NCBI GenBank assembly: GCA_003165075.1
Contig: PLSM01000088.1
Location: 1 to 40,238 of the forward strand
Reading direction: 5' to 3'
DNA from: Acidobacteriaceae bacterium
Lineage (GTDB): Bacteria; Acidobacteriota; Terriglobia; Terriglobales; Acidobacteriaceae
Length of the DNA: 40,238 nt
Below the pieces are notes generated by a model that saw only the letters and a list, made by a program, of their open reading frames with translations, did not search any database and had not been told where the DNA came from. Position 1 is the stretch's first letter; each line of letters opens with the position of its first letter. Positions 32,714 through 40,238 of this stretch are shown here, piece by piece. The translations under genes were made by a program, and so were the position numbers.

Positions 32714-35164
32714 ATGCGAACGATCCTTATGGATATGCGCTATGCACTGCGCCAATTGCGCAAGGCACCCGGCTTTGCTCTCACCGTTGTATTGACGTTG
32801 GCGCTTGGAATTGGCGCGACCACGGCGATCTTCACGCTAATATATGACGTAATGCTCAAGCCGCTGCCATTGAAACAGCCGGAGCGGCTGGTAGTGCTGG
32901 AAGAGCAGGTTGCCGAGTTCCGTGACATCTACCCGAAACTGCCGATGAGCGCGAACCACTTCGTCAACTGGGAGCGGAACAGCCACAGGTTTCAGTCGAT
33001 GGCGGCGATGGAACAGGACTCCATGCCTCTGGGGAGGGGCGGGCATCCGATCCAGGTGAAAGTCGTTCGCGCAACCCCCGGAATCTTCTCCGTGTTGGGC
33101 GCCACACCGCAGATAGGCCGCCCGTTTGGAGCGCAGGAGGCCCAGCTAGGCCGCGACCGCGTTGTTGTGCTGATGAACGACCTGTGGCGGACACAGTTTC
33201 AGAGCGATCCGGCGATTCTGGGCGAAACAATTACATTGGACGGATTCCCGTATACCGTCATCGGCGTGATGCCGTCGTCGTTTCATCTGCCCGTCATAAA
33301 GGATCTCGCGAACAACACAGATCGTGCAAAACCGGTCGAAGCTCTTCTGCCTAAGGTCTTCTCGAAGGATCAGTTGGCGGAAGCGATGGGCGAATTCAAC
33401 TACTTCGCACTCGGTCGGCTCAAGCCCGGCGTGACCGTCGCGCAGGCCAACTCGGAGATCGATGCTCTGCAGCACTCCATCTCGGCTTCACTCCCTCCGG
33501 ACGAAAAGGGCACTCTATCCGCAGTGCTGACGCCGTTTCAGCAGGCGCTGGTGGGCGACAATCGAATGCCGCTGCTTATCCTGCTAGCCGCGGTGGTCGG
33601 ACTGCTGCTCGTGGGCTGCGTCAACATTACGAACCTCCTTCTGTCTCGATCCGTGAGTCGGAGGGGGCAGATGGCCGTAGCTGTGGCGCTGGGAGCAGGG
33701 CGCGGCCAGATGGTGCGGATGGCCATGCGCGAAACTGCGCTGCTGGCGGGGATGGGTGGAGCCCTTGGAATTGCTCTGGCATCCGTCCTCGTGCCGTTCA
33801 TGCAGGGTTATCTTCCGGCTGCGCTCGACTTCCGTGGGCCGCTGCACCTGGATTGGGCGGGGGCCGGCTGCGCCCTTCTGCTCGCGATTGCAGCCACGCT
33901 GCTTTCGGGCTCGGCACCGGCGTGGATGAGCGCCCATACCGAGCCGCAGGAGGTGCTGCGCGGCGAGTCGAGGTCGGCGAGCGAATCGCACAGGAGCAAG
34001 CGTTTGCGCAGCATCCTGGTCGCTGTGGAAGTGGCCGTCAGCGTGACCCTCGTGCTTGTGACTGGGCTGCTGACAGCTAGCCTGATCCGCCTCATGCAGA
34101 CCAATCGCGGTTTCGACGCCGATCGTGTCCTGACTGCGCAAATCGACCTGCCCAGCAAGTCCTACCTGGACCTCCAGGCTCGCACCGCGTTTTATAATGC
34201 GGCCCTCGACCATGTCCGCCAGCTTCCGGGGGTCGAATCGGCCGGCATTGTCAGTGTGCTGCCGCTGGCTGGAGATTTTTGGATCGACATGATCCGCGTA
34301 GCCGGCGATGCGCGACCTTTCATGCAACTCCCCACAGAGCACTTCCGCTGGGTCAGCCCAGGTTACTTTCAAGCCGTTCGACTGCCGCTCGCCGCCGGGC
34401 GATTCTTAGACGCGGGCGACCAGGGCAAGCGCTTCGCGCTTGTCTCCGAGCTGACCGCTCGCACGCTTTGGCCGGGGGCAAATCCCATCGGCCGGCAGTT
34501 CGTCCGCGGGGCCACGACGGAGGCTCCGATTACGGTGATCGGCGTGGTTCGAGATGCACGCACCATCTCGCTCGCTCAACCCGACCCGATGATGGTTTAC
34601 GTCCCTTACTGGTATCGCTGCGATAGCACGGGCGGTCTGCTTGTACGTACGCACCAGGACCCGGGATCAATGGCCGATGCCCTTCGCAAGGCCGTCTGGA
34701 AAGTCGATCCAGCGGTGTCAGTGCCCGTGGTGCGCTCTCTCGGCGGCGTGGTTGCGGATTCGGTGGCAAACAGACGCTTCGAGATGGACCTCCTGCTCCT
34801 CTTCGCCGTCAGCGCTTTGCTCCTCGCCGGATTGGGCGTCTACGGCGTCGTCACTTACTCTGTTGTTCAGCGTCAGCAGGAGATCGGACTACGACTGGCT
34901 CTTGGCGCCCAAACTGCAAACATCTATGCGCTGGTGCTGCGCGATGGGATGCTGCCGGTTCTGGTGGGTGCGGCTGCCGGGGTTGGGATCACGGCCGGAT
35001 TTGCGCGTGTAGTGGGGAGTTTGTTGTTTGAGGTGAGCCCGAGCAACCCGGCTATTGTTGCCGGTGCGGTCTGCGTGCTTCTAGTGGTGGGAATTGCCGC
35101 CTGCCTGCTGCCTGCACACCGCGCTGCCGCAATTGATCCTATGCGTGCCTTGAGAACGGAATGA
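32714..35164 (+). CDS. MacB/FtsX-type permease, acidobacterial duplicated orphan permease (ADOP)
   Basis: Inner-membrane protein of 816 residues with two FtsX-like units and no ATPase gene beside it. I start at the ATG at 32714, where MRTILMDMRYALRQLRKAPGF gives the family N-terminus; GGGGA upstream is a weak ribosome site, and ATG codons at 32687 or 32729 are possible. Helix 1 is GFALTVVLTLALGIGATTAIF, followed by a MacB-like periplasmic domain, then helices near residues 285-400. The second periplasmic domain precedes the last three helices, with LALGAQTANIYALVLRDGM and a final PAHRAAAIDPMRALR. Such permeases are highly expanded in Acidobacteriota; their substrates are unknown. Confidence 0.92.
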   Translation: MRTILMDMRYALRQLRKAPGFALTVVLTLALGIGATTAIFTLIYDVMLKPLPLKQPERLVVLEEQVAEFRDIYPKLPMSANHFVNWERNSHRFQSMAAMEQDSMPLGRGGHPIQVKVVRATPGIFSVLGATPQIGRPFGAQEAQLGRDRVVVLMNDLWRTQFQSDPAILGETITLDGFPYTVIGVMPSSFHLPVIKDLANNTDRAKPVEALLPKVFSKDQLAEAMGEFNYFALGRLKPGVTVAQANSEIDALQHSISASLPPDEKGTLSAVLTPFQQALVGDNRMPLLILLAAVVGLLLVGCVNITNLLLSRSVSRRGQMAVAVALGAGRGQMVRMAMRETALLAGMGGALGIALASVLVPFMQGYLPAALDFRGPLHLDWAGAGCALLLAIAATLLSGSAPAWMSAHTEPQEVLRGESRSASESHRSKRLRSILVAVEVAVSVTLVLVTGLLTASLIRLMQTNRGFDADRVLTAQIDLPSKSYLDLQARTAFYNAALDHVRQLPGVESAGIVSVLPLAGDFWIDMIRVAGDARPFMQLPTEHFRWVSPGYFQAVRLPLAAGRFLDAGDQGKRFALVSELTARTLWPGANPIGRQFVRGATTEAPITVIGVVRDARTISLAQPDPMMVYVPYWYRCDSTGGLLVRTHQDPGSMADALRKAVWKVDPAVSVPVVRSLGGVVADSVANRRFEMDLLLLFAVSALLLAGLGVYGVVTYSVVQRQQEIGLRLALGAQTANIYALVLRDGMLPVLVGAAAGVGITAGFARVVGSLLFEVSPSNPAIVAGAVCVLLVVGIAACLLPAHRAAAIDPMRALRTE

Positions 35165-35533
35165 CGGCCTCAGGCAAGGCCTGCAAACTGATCTGGCTAC
35201 CCAGTAAACATCGACAGACACCGGTAGATTTCGACTGTTCGGCAGCCAGTGAATCGTCTAAAGAAAGACGGCTTCGTGGCAGCCTCACGCTGCCGCAACC
35301 TTCGCCCTTTTTTTCTCAGCCCTCCACATACGTTTGGCATCCCCGATCTTTTTCCTTGCTGCAGCGCTCATGGTCCGCTTCTCAAATTCCCCTGCCTTTA
35401 CGATGAGGCTCGCCTTCAAGGGGAACGATAGTGGGGTGGGTTCTCGAAACGTGCGTTGGGCTATTCGCAACAACTGACACTCAATCTTTGTATCAGATGG
35501 CTCGTGAGATGATGCGGCCGCGGTTGCGCTCCG
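35165..35533. other. Region between the ADOP permease and the DtxR-type gene
   Basis: Apart from the small minus-strand frame at 35285-35473, nothing is supported. Both flanking genes end here, so terminators are expected, but I find no clear hairpin with a T tract; a run of T lies at 35308-35316 without a convincing stem. Confidence 0.3.
35285..35473 (-). CDS. Small basic protein, uncertain
   Basis: 62 codons. The C-terminal 28 residues, from MSAAARKKIGDAKRMW to KKRAKVAAA, are strongly basic and resemble the Lys/Arg/Ala tails with an SAAARKKI motif that end many small nucleic-acid-associated proteins of this phylum. No good ribosome site precedes either methionine. It may be a real small protein, or the tail of a gene whose front has been lost. 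Confidence 0.3.
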   Translation of the reverse strand: MLRIAQRTFREPTPLSFPLKASLIVKAGEFEKRTMSAAARKKIGDAKRMWRAEKKRAKVAAA

Positions 35534-36223
35534 CTAATGTGCTGGACGAACTCGGACTGCGCCCGCAAGATCGCGAGAGAGGCGCAAAGCTTTCGAATCG
35601 CTTCCGGTGCGCAGAACAAAATCATCCGGGGAACTGTTTGCAACCTGCAACTGCGCCCCCGGGATGATGCCGTGGGCCCTGAGCTGCTTTAACAAGAGCG
35701 CATTCCGATCTGAAACGCTGTCCACAATAAAAGACCCTTGCTCATCAAGATCCGTCAATGGCTTCGAATTCTGCTTTGGCATCTTGCCGTCCATTGCCGG
35801 AATGCAATGCCCGTGCGGATCAAACTTTGGGTGACCCAGCTTTGCGGCGATGCGCTCCTCGAAGCGTTCCGAGATGAAATGCTCGAGGCGTTCCGCTTCC
35901 TCGTGAACCTCTTCGAGAGGGTAGTCCAGCACTTCGTAGAGAAACGTCTCGATGAGGCGATGATGGCGCAGTACCTCAAGGGCCCGCCGTTTGCCTGCCG
36001 CTGACAGGTGAACGCCGCGATGTCTTTCGTACTCCACAAACGGCAATGGGGACGCTGCCAGCTTTTGCAGCATATTGGTGACCGAAGCCGGTGCAACTCC
36101 CAACCGGTTTGCCAGGGATGTACTCGATACGCGCCGTTCTTCCGGCCCGATGAGAGCAAGGATCGCCTTCAAATAATTGTCCACTGATTCCGTGTTGACG
36201 TTCCCCTGATGGCTCGATGGCAT
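35534..36223 (-). CDS. DtxR/MntR-family metal-dependent transcriptional regulator
   Basis: 229 residues; a dimeric repressor that binds Fe(II) or Mn(II) and then DNA. GAGGAG precedes the ATG at 36223. The winged helix (about 10-75) contains SSTSLANRLGVAPASVTNML. The dimer and metal domain has HRLIETFLYEVLDY, VHEEAERLEHFIS and DPHGHCIP, which hold the expected His, Glu and Cys ligands. The C-terminal 75 residues, from LTDLDEQGSFIV, form an FeoA/SH3-like domain. It diverges from an Oar-like receptor gene, with three palindromes between, so it probably regulates itself and the receptor. Iron and manganese cannot be told apart by eye. Confidence 0.9.
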   Translation of the reverse strand: MPSSHQGNVNTESVDNYLKAILALIGPEERRVSSTSLANRLGVAPASVTNMLQKLAASPLPFVEYERHRGVHLSAAGKRRALEVLRHHRLIETFLYEVLDYPLEEVHEEAERLEHFISERFEERIAAKLGHPKFDPHGHCIPAMDGKMPKQNSKPLTDLDEQGSFIVDSVSDRNALLLKQLRAHGIIPGAQLQVANSSPDDFVLRTGSDSKALRLSRDLAGAVRVRPAH

Positions 36224-36262
36224 GGCGCGGCATCTCCTCGACGATTTGACACTTTCGCTATT

Positions 36263-36312
36263 TTAGGCGAACCTAATAATTTAGGCATGACTAAATATCG
36301 TCTAGCCTAGAC
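36263..36312. promoter_or_regulatory. Tandem palindromic operators, probably for the DtxR-type regulator
   Basis: Three inverted repeats lie at 18-19 base steps: TTAGG-CGAA-CCTAA (36263-36276), ATTTAG-GCATGA-CTAAAT (36279-36296) and GTCTAG-C-CTAGAC (36300-36312). The first two share the core TTAGGC, which resembles the known DtxR/MntR/IdeR operator family. They lie 40-90 bases upstream of the regulator start and 90-140 upstream of the receptor start. Two-turn spacing suggests side-by-side dimer binding. Confidence 0.7.
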
Positions 36313-36399
36313 ATTTTTCTTCCCCATTCCCCACTGCGCCGTTGCTGAGCCCTGTGCGCGCACACGGGAGTCGTTTCGACCCCCAGGAGGCCATTGTCC

Positions 36400-39300
36400 A
36401 TGCGGATCCAGACAGTAAATAAGCTCGCCCTTTTATTGATGTTAACCATGGTTAATATCAGTGGTTTACGTGCGCAAAGCGGGACGAGCAGCGCCCTGAC
36501 CGGAACCATCAGCGATGCGACAGGATCCGTCGTTGCCAATGCCACGGTGAACGTTACGGACACAAGCACAGGAGCAACTCGAACCGCACAGACCAACGGC
36601 GTGGGGCGATTTTTGTTTGCGCAGATCAATCCAGGCACGTATCGAATTGCCGTCCACGCTGAAGGCTTCGGGGCCGCCGTGTCGCAACCTGCGACCGTTG
36701 CCGTGGGCCAGATCATCGCGGTGAACTTTACCTTGTCGCCGGCAGCCGAAACGCAATCGGTCGAGGTCGCTGCGCAGACAGGACTGCTGAGCCTGGAGAA
36801 TCCGAATACTGCGACCACGCTGGAGGCGAAGACAATCGAAAAGCTGCCGAATCCCGGCCAGGACCTCACCTACATTGCGCAATTCGCGCAAGGAGCGTTG
36901 ATGAACACGGCGGGCTCTTCCAACGATGCCAAGGCGGCGGGCGGCTATGGCAATGTGGAGTTCAATGGGCTGCCTGCCACGTCGAATGGCTACATTCTCG
37001 ACGGCTACGATACGAACGATCCATGGCTGGGACTGAACATCGGCCTCTCCACGAACCTCGTCATCGGGCTCGACGCCGTGCAGGAGGCGACGGTGAATAC
37101 CAACTCCTTCTCTGTCGATCAGGGAAGGTACGCCGTGGCGCAGGTGAATTACTTCACCAAGTCGGGCACCAATGCATTCCACGGTGACGCCTACGAAGTA
37201 TGGAATGGCTCTTTGTTCAATACGGAGGACTACTTTCTTCATGCCAACGATACGGCGGACAGCATTGCGAAGAAACCCCGTTCGACGGTGAACGAATTCG
37301 GCGCGAGCGTTGGCGGGCCGATTCGAAGGGACAAGCTCTTTTTCTTCGGGCACTACGAGGGCATTCGGATTGCTCTGCCGATTGTGTCCCAAATTACCCT
37401 ACCAACACCGGCGTACCAGCAATACGTGTTAGGACAACTTGCAACCGGTGGGACGGACCCGGTCACGGGCACAGTTCTTCCGGCTCAGCCTGCAGAGATT
37501 CCCTTTTACCAGAACATGTTCGCGTTGCTGCCCGCAGCGGGCGGCTCCCCGGTGCCGATTGTCGGATGTCCGCTGGGTACAAGCGGGGATGGTTGCGCAA
37601 CCCAGCGCCAGGCATCGCTGAACAACAGCGATCGGGAAGACCTCATCGTGGTGAAGATCGATCACACCATCAACGCCAGCAACAGCGTCTGGTATCGCTT
37701 CCAGCAGGACACGGGACTTCAGGCCGCGTACACCGATCCGGTGAACTCTGTTTTCAACTCGTATTCGCCTCAGCCGCAGCGTACGCTTGTGGCGGCCTAC
37801 ACGCATGTGTTCAGTCCGGCCCTGGTGAACCAGTTCAACCCCGGCGCCAGCTGGTACTCCAGCGTCTTCGAACCGAACAACCACTCCCAGGTTCTCAATA
37901 CCTTTCCCACCGTTCTGGCATCTGCCAGCGACAGCGTTCCATTCACCACCATGGGCGGCAACGACAATACCTATCCGCAGGGCCGCAAGGTGACGCAATG
38001 GCAGGTCAACGACAACCTGACGTGGGCGCGCGCGAAGCATACCTTGAAGTTCGGGATCAACACGCGGCGTCTGGATGTAAGTGACTATGACCTCGAGGAA
38101 GGCACGGCGCCCACGGTGACCTACAATGACCTGGCGCAATTCACGTATGGCGCCGCATACACAGCCAGCCAGAGCTTTCCTGTCTCGCCGAAGGAGAGGG
38201 TCTCGGCGGGCAATCTCGAATACTACGCGATGGACAGCTATAAGCTCTTCGCGAAGGCCACGATGACGTATGGCATGCGCGTCACCTGGAACACCAACGT
38301 CACCAGCGGAAAGAGTCTCTTCGCCCGCATGGCTGGCTCCTTCCTTGACGTCTCCCATGACACCAATCAGCCGCTCAACCAGGTTCTGCTGGGCAACGTC
38401 CACGAATTGTTTCCCGCCACTCCGCTGTTCGTCTACCAGCCGCGGGTTTCATTCGCATACCAGTTGCTCCCGCGTCTCGCGGTACATTCCGGATTTGGCG
38501 TTTTCAACGACATCATTCCCATGCAGATTGCGGATCTTGCGGCCATGAACGCTCCCAATGATCCCACGTTCGCGGGTGGAATCGGCGGCCAAGTTGGCGG
38601 CCTCGGCATCGCCCCCGGCGTTCCCGGAAGCGCGATCGATGCCGCGGTGAGCGCGAATGGTTCCTTTCAGAACATCTTTCGTTCCGGCGGCGCGCCCTGC
38701 GCGGGCATTCAACCCGGCGCACCGACATGCCCGCTGGCGGTCAGCCTGAATACCTTCCCCAGTGGGACACTTAAAACGCCTTATTACTACCAATACAACT
38801 TTGGCATTGAGCAGCAGATCGGCCTGAACGGCAATCTGCGCGTCGATTTCGTCGGCACACGAGGGCTGCATGAACCGTACCAGGTGCAGCTAAACGGGTA
38901 TCAGACGGTTTGCGATGGATGCTTCGCGCCGTTCCCCTACCAGCAGCCGCTCGATCAACGCTTTGGGAATGTGAACGAGTTTCGCACGGACGCCAACAGC
39001 AGTTATGCCGGACTTCAGACCTCGTATACGCAGCAATGGAAAGGATTGATGCTGCACGCGAATTACACGTTCAGCCATTGCCTCGACGAGGTATCGAACG
39101 GCGGATTGCTCGCGTTTTCAACGCAGGGATTGATGTCGCCTTTGCCTGGAGAACTCGACCGGCAATATGCCAGTTGCGACTATGACGTCCGCCACAACAT
39201 CTCCGCCTATGGCATGTATCAGGTGCCGTTCCACTCCAGCCACCGGACATTGCGCGAGGCTTTCGCGGGATGGTCGATATCGGAGACGGCCATCCTGCAC

Positions 39301-39873
39301 TCCGGCCTTCCCTTCAGCGTGCTCAGCCAGCCTTATATCGCCAATGGCAACAGCGTCTTTCAGGCCAATGGAGCCAGCACCATCCAGTTCAATGCGCCCG
39401 CTTATGCCAACCGTGTTCCCGGCGTGCCCGTGTATCAAAAGAACCCTGTCGCCGGAGTCACCGTGACGGGCACCAAACAATGGCTCAACCCCGACGCGTT
39501 CGTCTCGGTGGTCGATCCCACAACAGGAGCTTGCACCGGAGGCGATTCAGTGGCAAACTGCCAGTTCGGCAACTCCGGACGCAACTCTGTCCGCGGACCG
39601 CACTATACCAACTCCGACATCTACATCACCAAAACGTTCCCCATCAAAGAGGGGATCACGTTCCGTCTCGACACGCAGATGTTCAACGCCTTCAACCATC
39701 CCAATTTCGCGCTGCCAAATGTAGTTGAAGCCGGCGTGCCTGGCGTGTCGGTTCCGGCCAGATTTGGAACACTCGAAAGCACCATCTCGCCTCCAACCGG
39801 GCTCTTGGGCGTCGGCCTCGGAGGCGATAGCTCGCCGCGCATGATCGCGTTTCAGGGAAGGATTGAGTTCTAA
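36400..39873 (+). CDS. TonB-dependent receptor, Oar-like, divergent from the DtxR-type regulator
   Basis: Outer-membrane protein of 1157 residues. The ATG at 36400 has AGGAGG nine bases upstream; a TTG at 36394 is too close to it. A signal peptide covers residues 1-26 (LALLLMLTMVNISGLRAQ). The regulatory-like domain begins SALTGTISDATGSVVANATV (about 31-115). The plug region has EFNGLPATSNGYILDGYDT, and the barrel includes NVSFAYQ-like aromatic strands and ends RMIAFQGRIEF. Shared operators with the DtxR-type gene imply expression controlled by iron or manganese, so it may import a metal chelate. That substrate is inference; Oar-like receptors without such context are usually unassigned. Confidence 0.88.
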   Translation: MRIQTVNKLALLLMLTMVNISGLRAQSGTSSALTGTISDATGSVVANATVNVTDTSTGATRTAQTNGVGRFLFAQINPGTYRIAVHAEGFGAAVSQPATVAVGQIIAVNFTLSPAAETQSVEVAAQTGLLSLENPNTATTLEAKTIEKLPNPGQDLTYIAQFAQGALMNTAGSSNDAKAAGGYGNVEFNGLPATSNGYILDGYDTNDPWLGLNIGLSTNLVIGLDAVQEATVNTNSFSVDQGRYAVAQVNYFTKSGTNAFHGDAYEVWNGSLFNTEDYFLHANDTADSIAKKPRSTVNEFGASVGGPIRRDKLFFFGHYEGIRIALPIVSQITLPTPAYQQYVLGQLATGGTDPVTGTVLPAQPAEIPFYQNMFALLPAAGGSPVPIVGCPLGTSGDGCATQRQASLNNSDREDLIVVKIDHTINASNSVWYRFQQDTGLQAAYTDPVNSVFNSYSPQPQRTLVAAYTHVFSPALVNQFNPGASWYSSVFEPNNHSQVLNTFPTVLASASDSVPFTTMGGNDNTYPQGRKVTQWQVNDNLTWARAKHTLKFGINTRRLDVSDYDLEEGTAPTVTYNDLAQFTYGAAYTASQSFPVSPKERVSAGNLEYYAMDSYKLFAKATMTYGMRVTWNTNVTSGKSLFARMAGSFLDVSHDTNQPLNQVLLGNVHELFPATPLFVYQPRVSFAYQLLPRLAVHSGFGVFNDIIPMQIADLAAMNAPNDPTFAGGIGGQVGGLGIAPGVPGSAIDAAVSANGSFQNIFRSGGAPCAGIQPGAPTCPLAVSLNTFPSGTLKTPYYYQYNFGIEQQIGLNGNLRVDFVGTRGLHEPYQVQLNGYQTVCDGCFAPFPYQQPLDQRFGNVNEFRTDANSSYAGLQTSYTQQWKGLMLHANYTFSHCLDEVSNGGLLAFSTQGLMSPLPGELDRQYASCDYDVRHNISAYGMYQVPFHSSHRTLREAFAGWSISETAILHSGLPFSVLSQPYIANGNSVFQANGASTIQFNAPAYANRVPGVPVYQKNPVAGVTVTGTKQWLNPDAFVSVVDPTTGACTGGDSVANCQFGNSGRNSVRGPHYTNSDIYITKTFPIKEGITFRLDTQMFNAFNHPNFALPNVVEAGVPGVSVPARFGTLESTISPPTGLLGVGLGGDSSPRMIAFQGRIEF

Positions 39874-40085
39874 GCGATTGCCGGCAATGGTTAGGATCGA
39901 AGATTGCGCTAAAGGCTTCATGGCGCGAGAACGTAGTCGGAACGCGCATTATCGCCAATGCGCCCGCCGACGGCGGAGACACGACCAAAGCCATCACCGT
40001 TCCGGTGCCTGCATCATCGAGCTATCCACCTCCAGCGTCGCAATGAACGCCGCAGACGGCCGATCCAATTCAAATGTCGGGGTGT
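39874..40085. other. Region after the Oar-like receptor, with a short coupled frame on the minus strand
   Basis: On the minus strand a 31-codon frame (40089-39994) starts MNTPTFELDRPSAAF and overlaps the stop of the nitroreductase-family gene as ATGA. A protein-like reading continues in a second frame, VMALVVSPPSAGALAI, to about 39870. It could be a real gene broken by a frameshift. A plus-strand frame in the same place, APADGGDTTKAITVPVP, is also protein-like, so the coding strand is unresolved. Confidence 0.3.
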
Positions 40086-40238
40086 TCATCCTGCTTCCCC
40101 CAAGCTGTACGGAGGCAACGTGGTCAGGCGTCCGTCCTCGACTGGGCCACCCACAGTGAAATGGTAGAAGCTCTGCCAATCGCGCGAAGAGATGCCGAAC
40201 ACCTCGTGAACCGGATCATCGAAGTAGCAGCCGATCCC
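40086..40238 (-). CDS. Nitroreductase-family (SagB/ThcOx-like) oxidoreductase, C-terminal part
   Basis: The gene enters from the window's right edge and only its last 50 residues are seen: GIGCYFDDPVHEVFGI, then FYHFTVGGPVEDGRLTTLPP and a short tail. This is the usual C-terminal end of FMN-dependent nitroreductase-fold proteins of the SagB/ThcOx group, including dehydrogenases that oxidise azolines in modified peptides and many of unknown role. The FMN-binding N-terminal part is outside the window. Its stop overlaps a following ATG. Confidence 0.62.
   Translation of the reverse strand, partial: GIGCYFDDPVHEVFGISSRDWQSFYHFTVGGPVEDGRLTTLPPYSLGEAG

Noticed and set aside
1..40238. CRISPR arrays, rRNA genes, prophage
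   Set aside because: No regularly spaced repeats, rRNA-like sequence or phage structural genes were seen.

Overview
The window looks like a high-GC chromosomal segment from an Acidobacteriota bacterium, most likely of the Terriglobia. The pointers are three large outer-membrane receptors with an N-terminal carboxypeptidase-regulatory-like domain (two of the Oar-like type), one MacB/FtsX-type orphan permease of the acidobacterial duplicated (ADOP) type, a GTP-type PEP carboxykinase, and a DUF1475/DUF2062/DUF1295 cluster. This placement is from protein flavour only; there is no rRNA here.

Layout. Bases 1-918: 3' part of a group II intron (maturase gene cut by the window edge, then RNA domains V and VI). 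978-9305, all on the minus strand: a polysaccharide deacetylase, a 1381-residue Oar-like receptor with a clear terminator, and a BtuB-like receptor preceded by a promoter and a full cobalamin riboswitch. 9363-12219: an intact tRNA-Arg(CCT) gene, a 2.7 kb degraded integrated element, and a displaced copy of the 5' half of the same tRNA that still has a promoter-like sequence. The element holds an integrase relic, a truncated hsdM abutting a truncated P-loop gene, a small membrane protein, and paired AACCCAT repeats near both ends that look like integrase arm sites. 12458-13429: a CDF metal transporter. 13839-22062: central metabolism, pckG then gltB-gltD. 22147-28724: a Cu(I)/Ag(I) efflux operon (small Cys-rich secreted protein, CusC-, CusB- and CusA-like proteins). 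28828-32341: a rearranged lipid/membrane cluster with two gene relics in front (M20 amidohydrolase start, putative B12-binding MerR-type regulator end), then DUF1475, DUF2062, DUF1295 and a CFA-type methyltransferase whose 3' end has been replaced by an unrelated secreted protein fragment. 32714-35164: ADOP permease. 35534-39873: a DtxR/MntR-type regulator diverging from an Oar-like receptor, with three palindromes between them. 40086-40238: the C-terminal end of a nitroreductase-family gene.

How the parts work together. Metal and cofactor handling dominates: B12 uptake under riboswitch control, CDF export, Cu/Ag export, and a DtxR-type regulator that probably controls a receptor. The copper assignment is strong because three methionines and one aspartate of CusA are kept at a nearly constant offset. 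A second theme is breakage: at three places (about 10.69 kb, 29.02 kb and 31.77 kb) two unrelated genes are joined abruptly, each truncated. I see no CRISPR array, no complete phage and no rRNA. The least ordinary items are the tRNA-split island, the three-palindrome DtxR-type control region, the Cu adaptor with a Met-rich C-terminal domain, and the fused methyltransferase.
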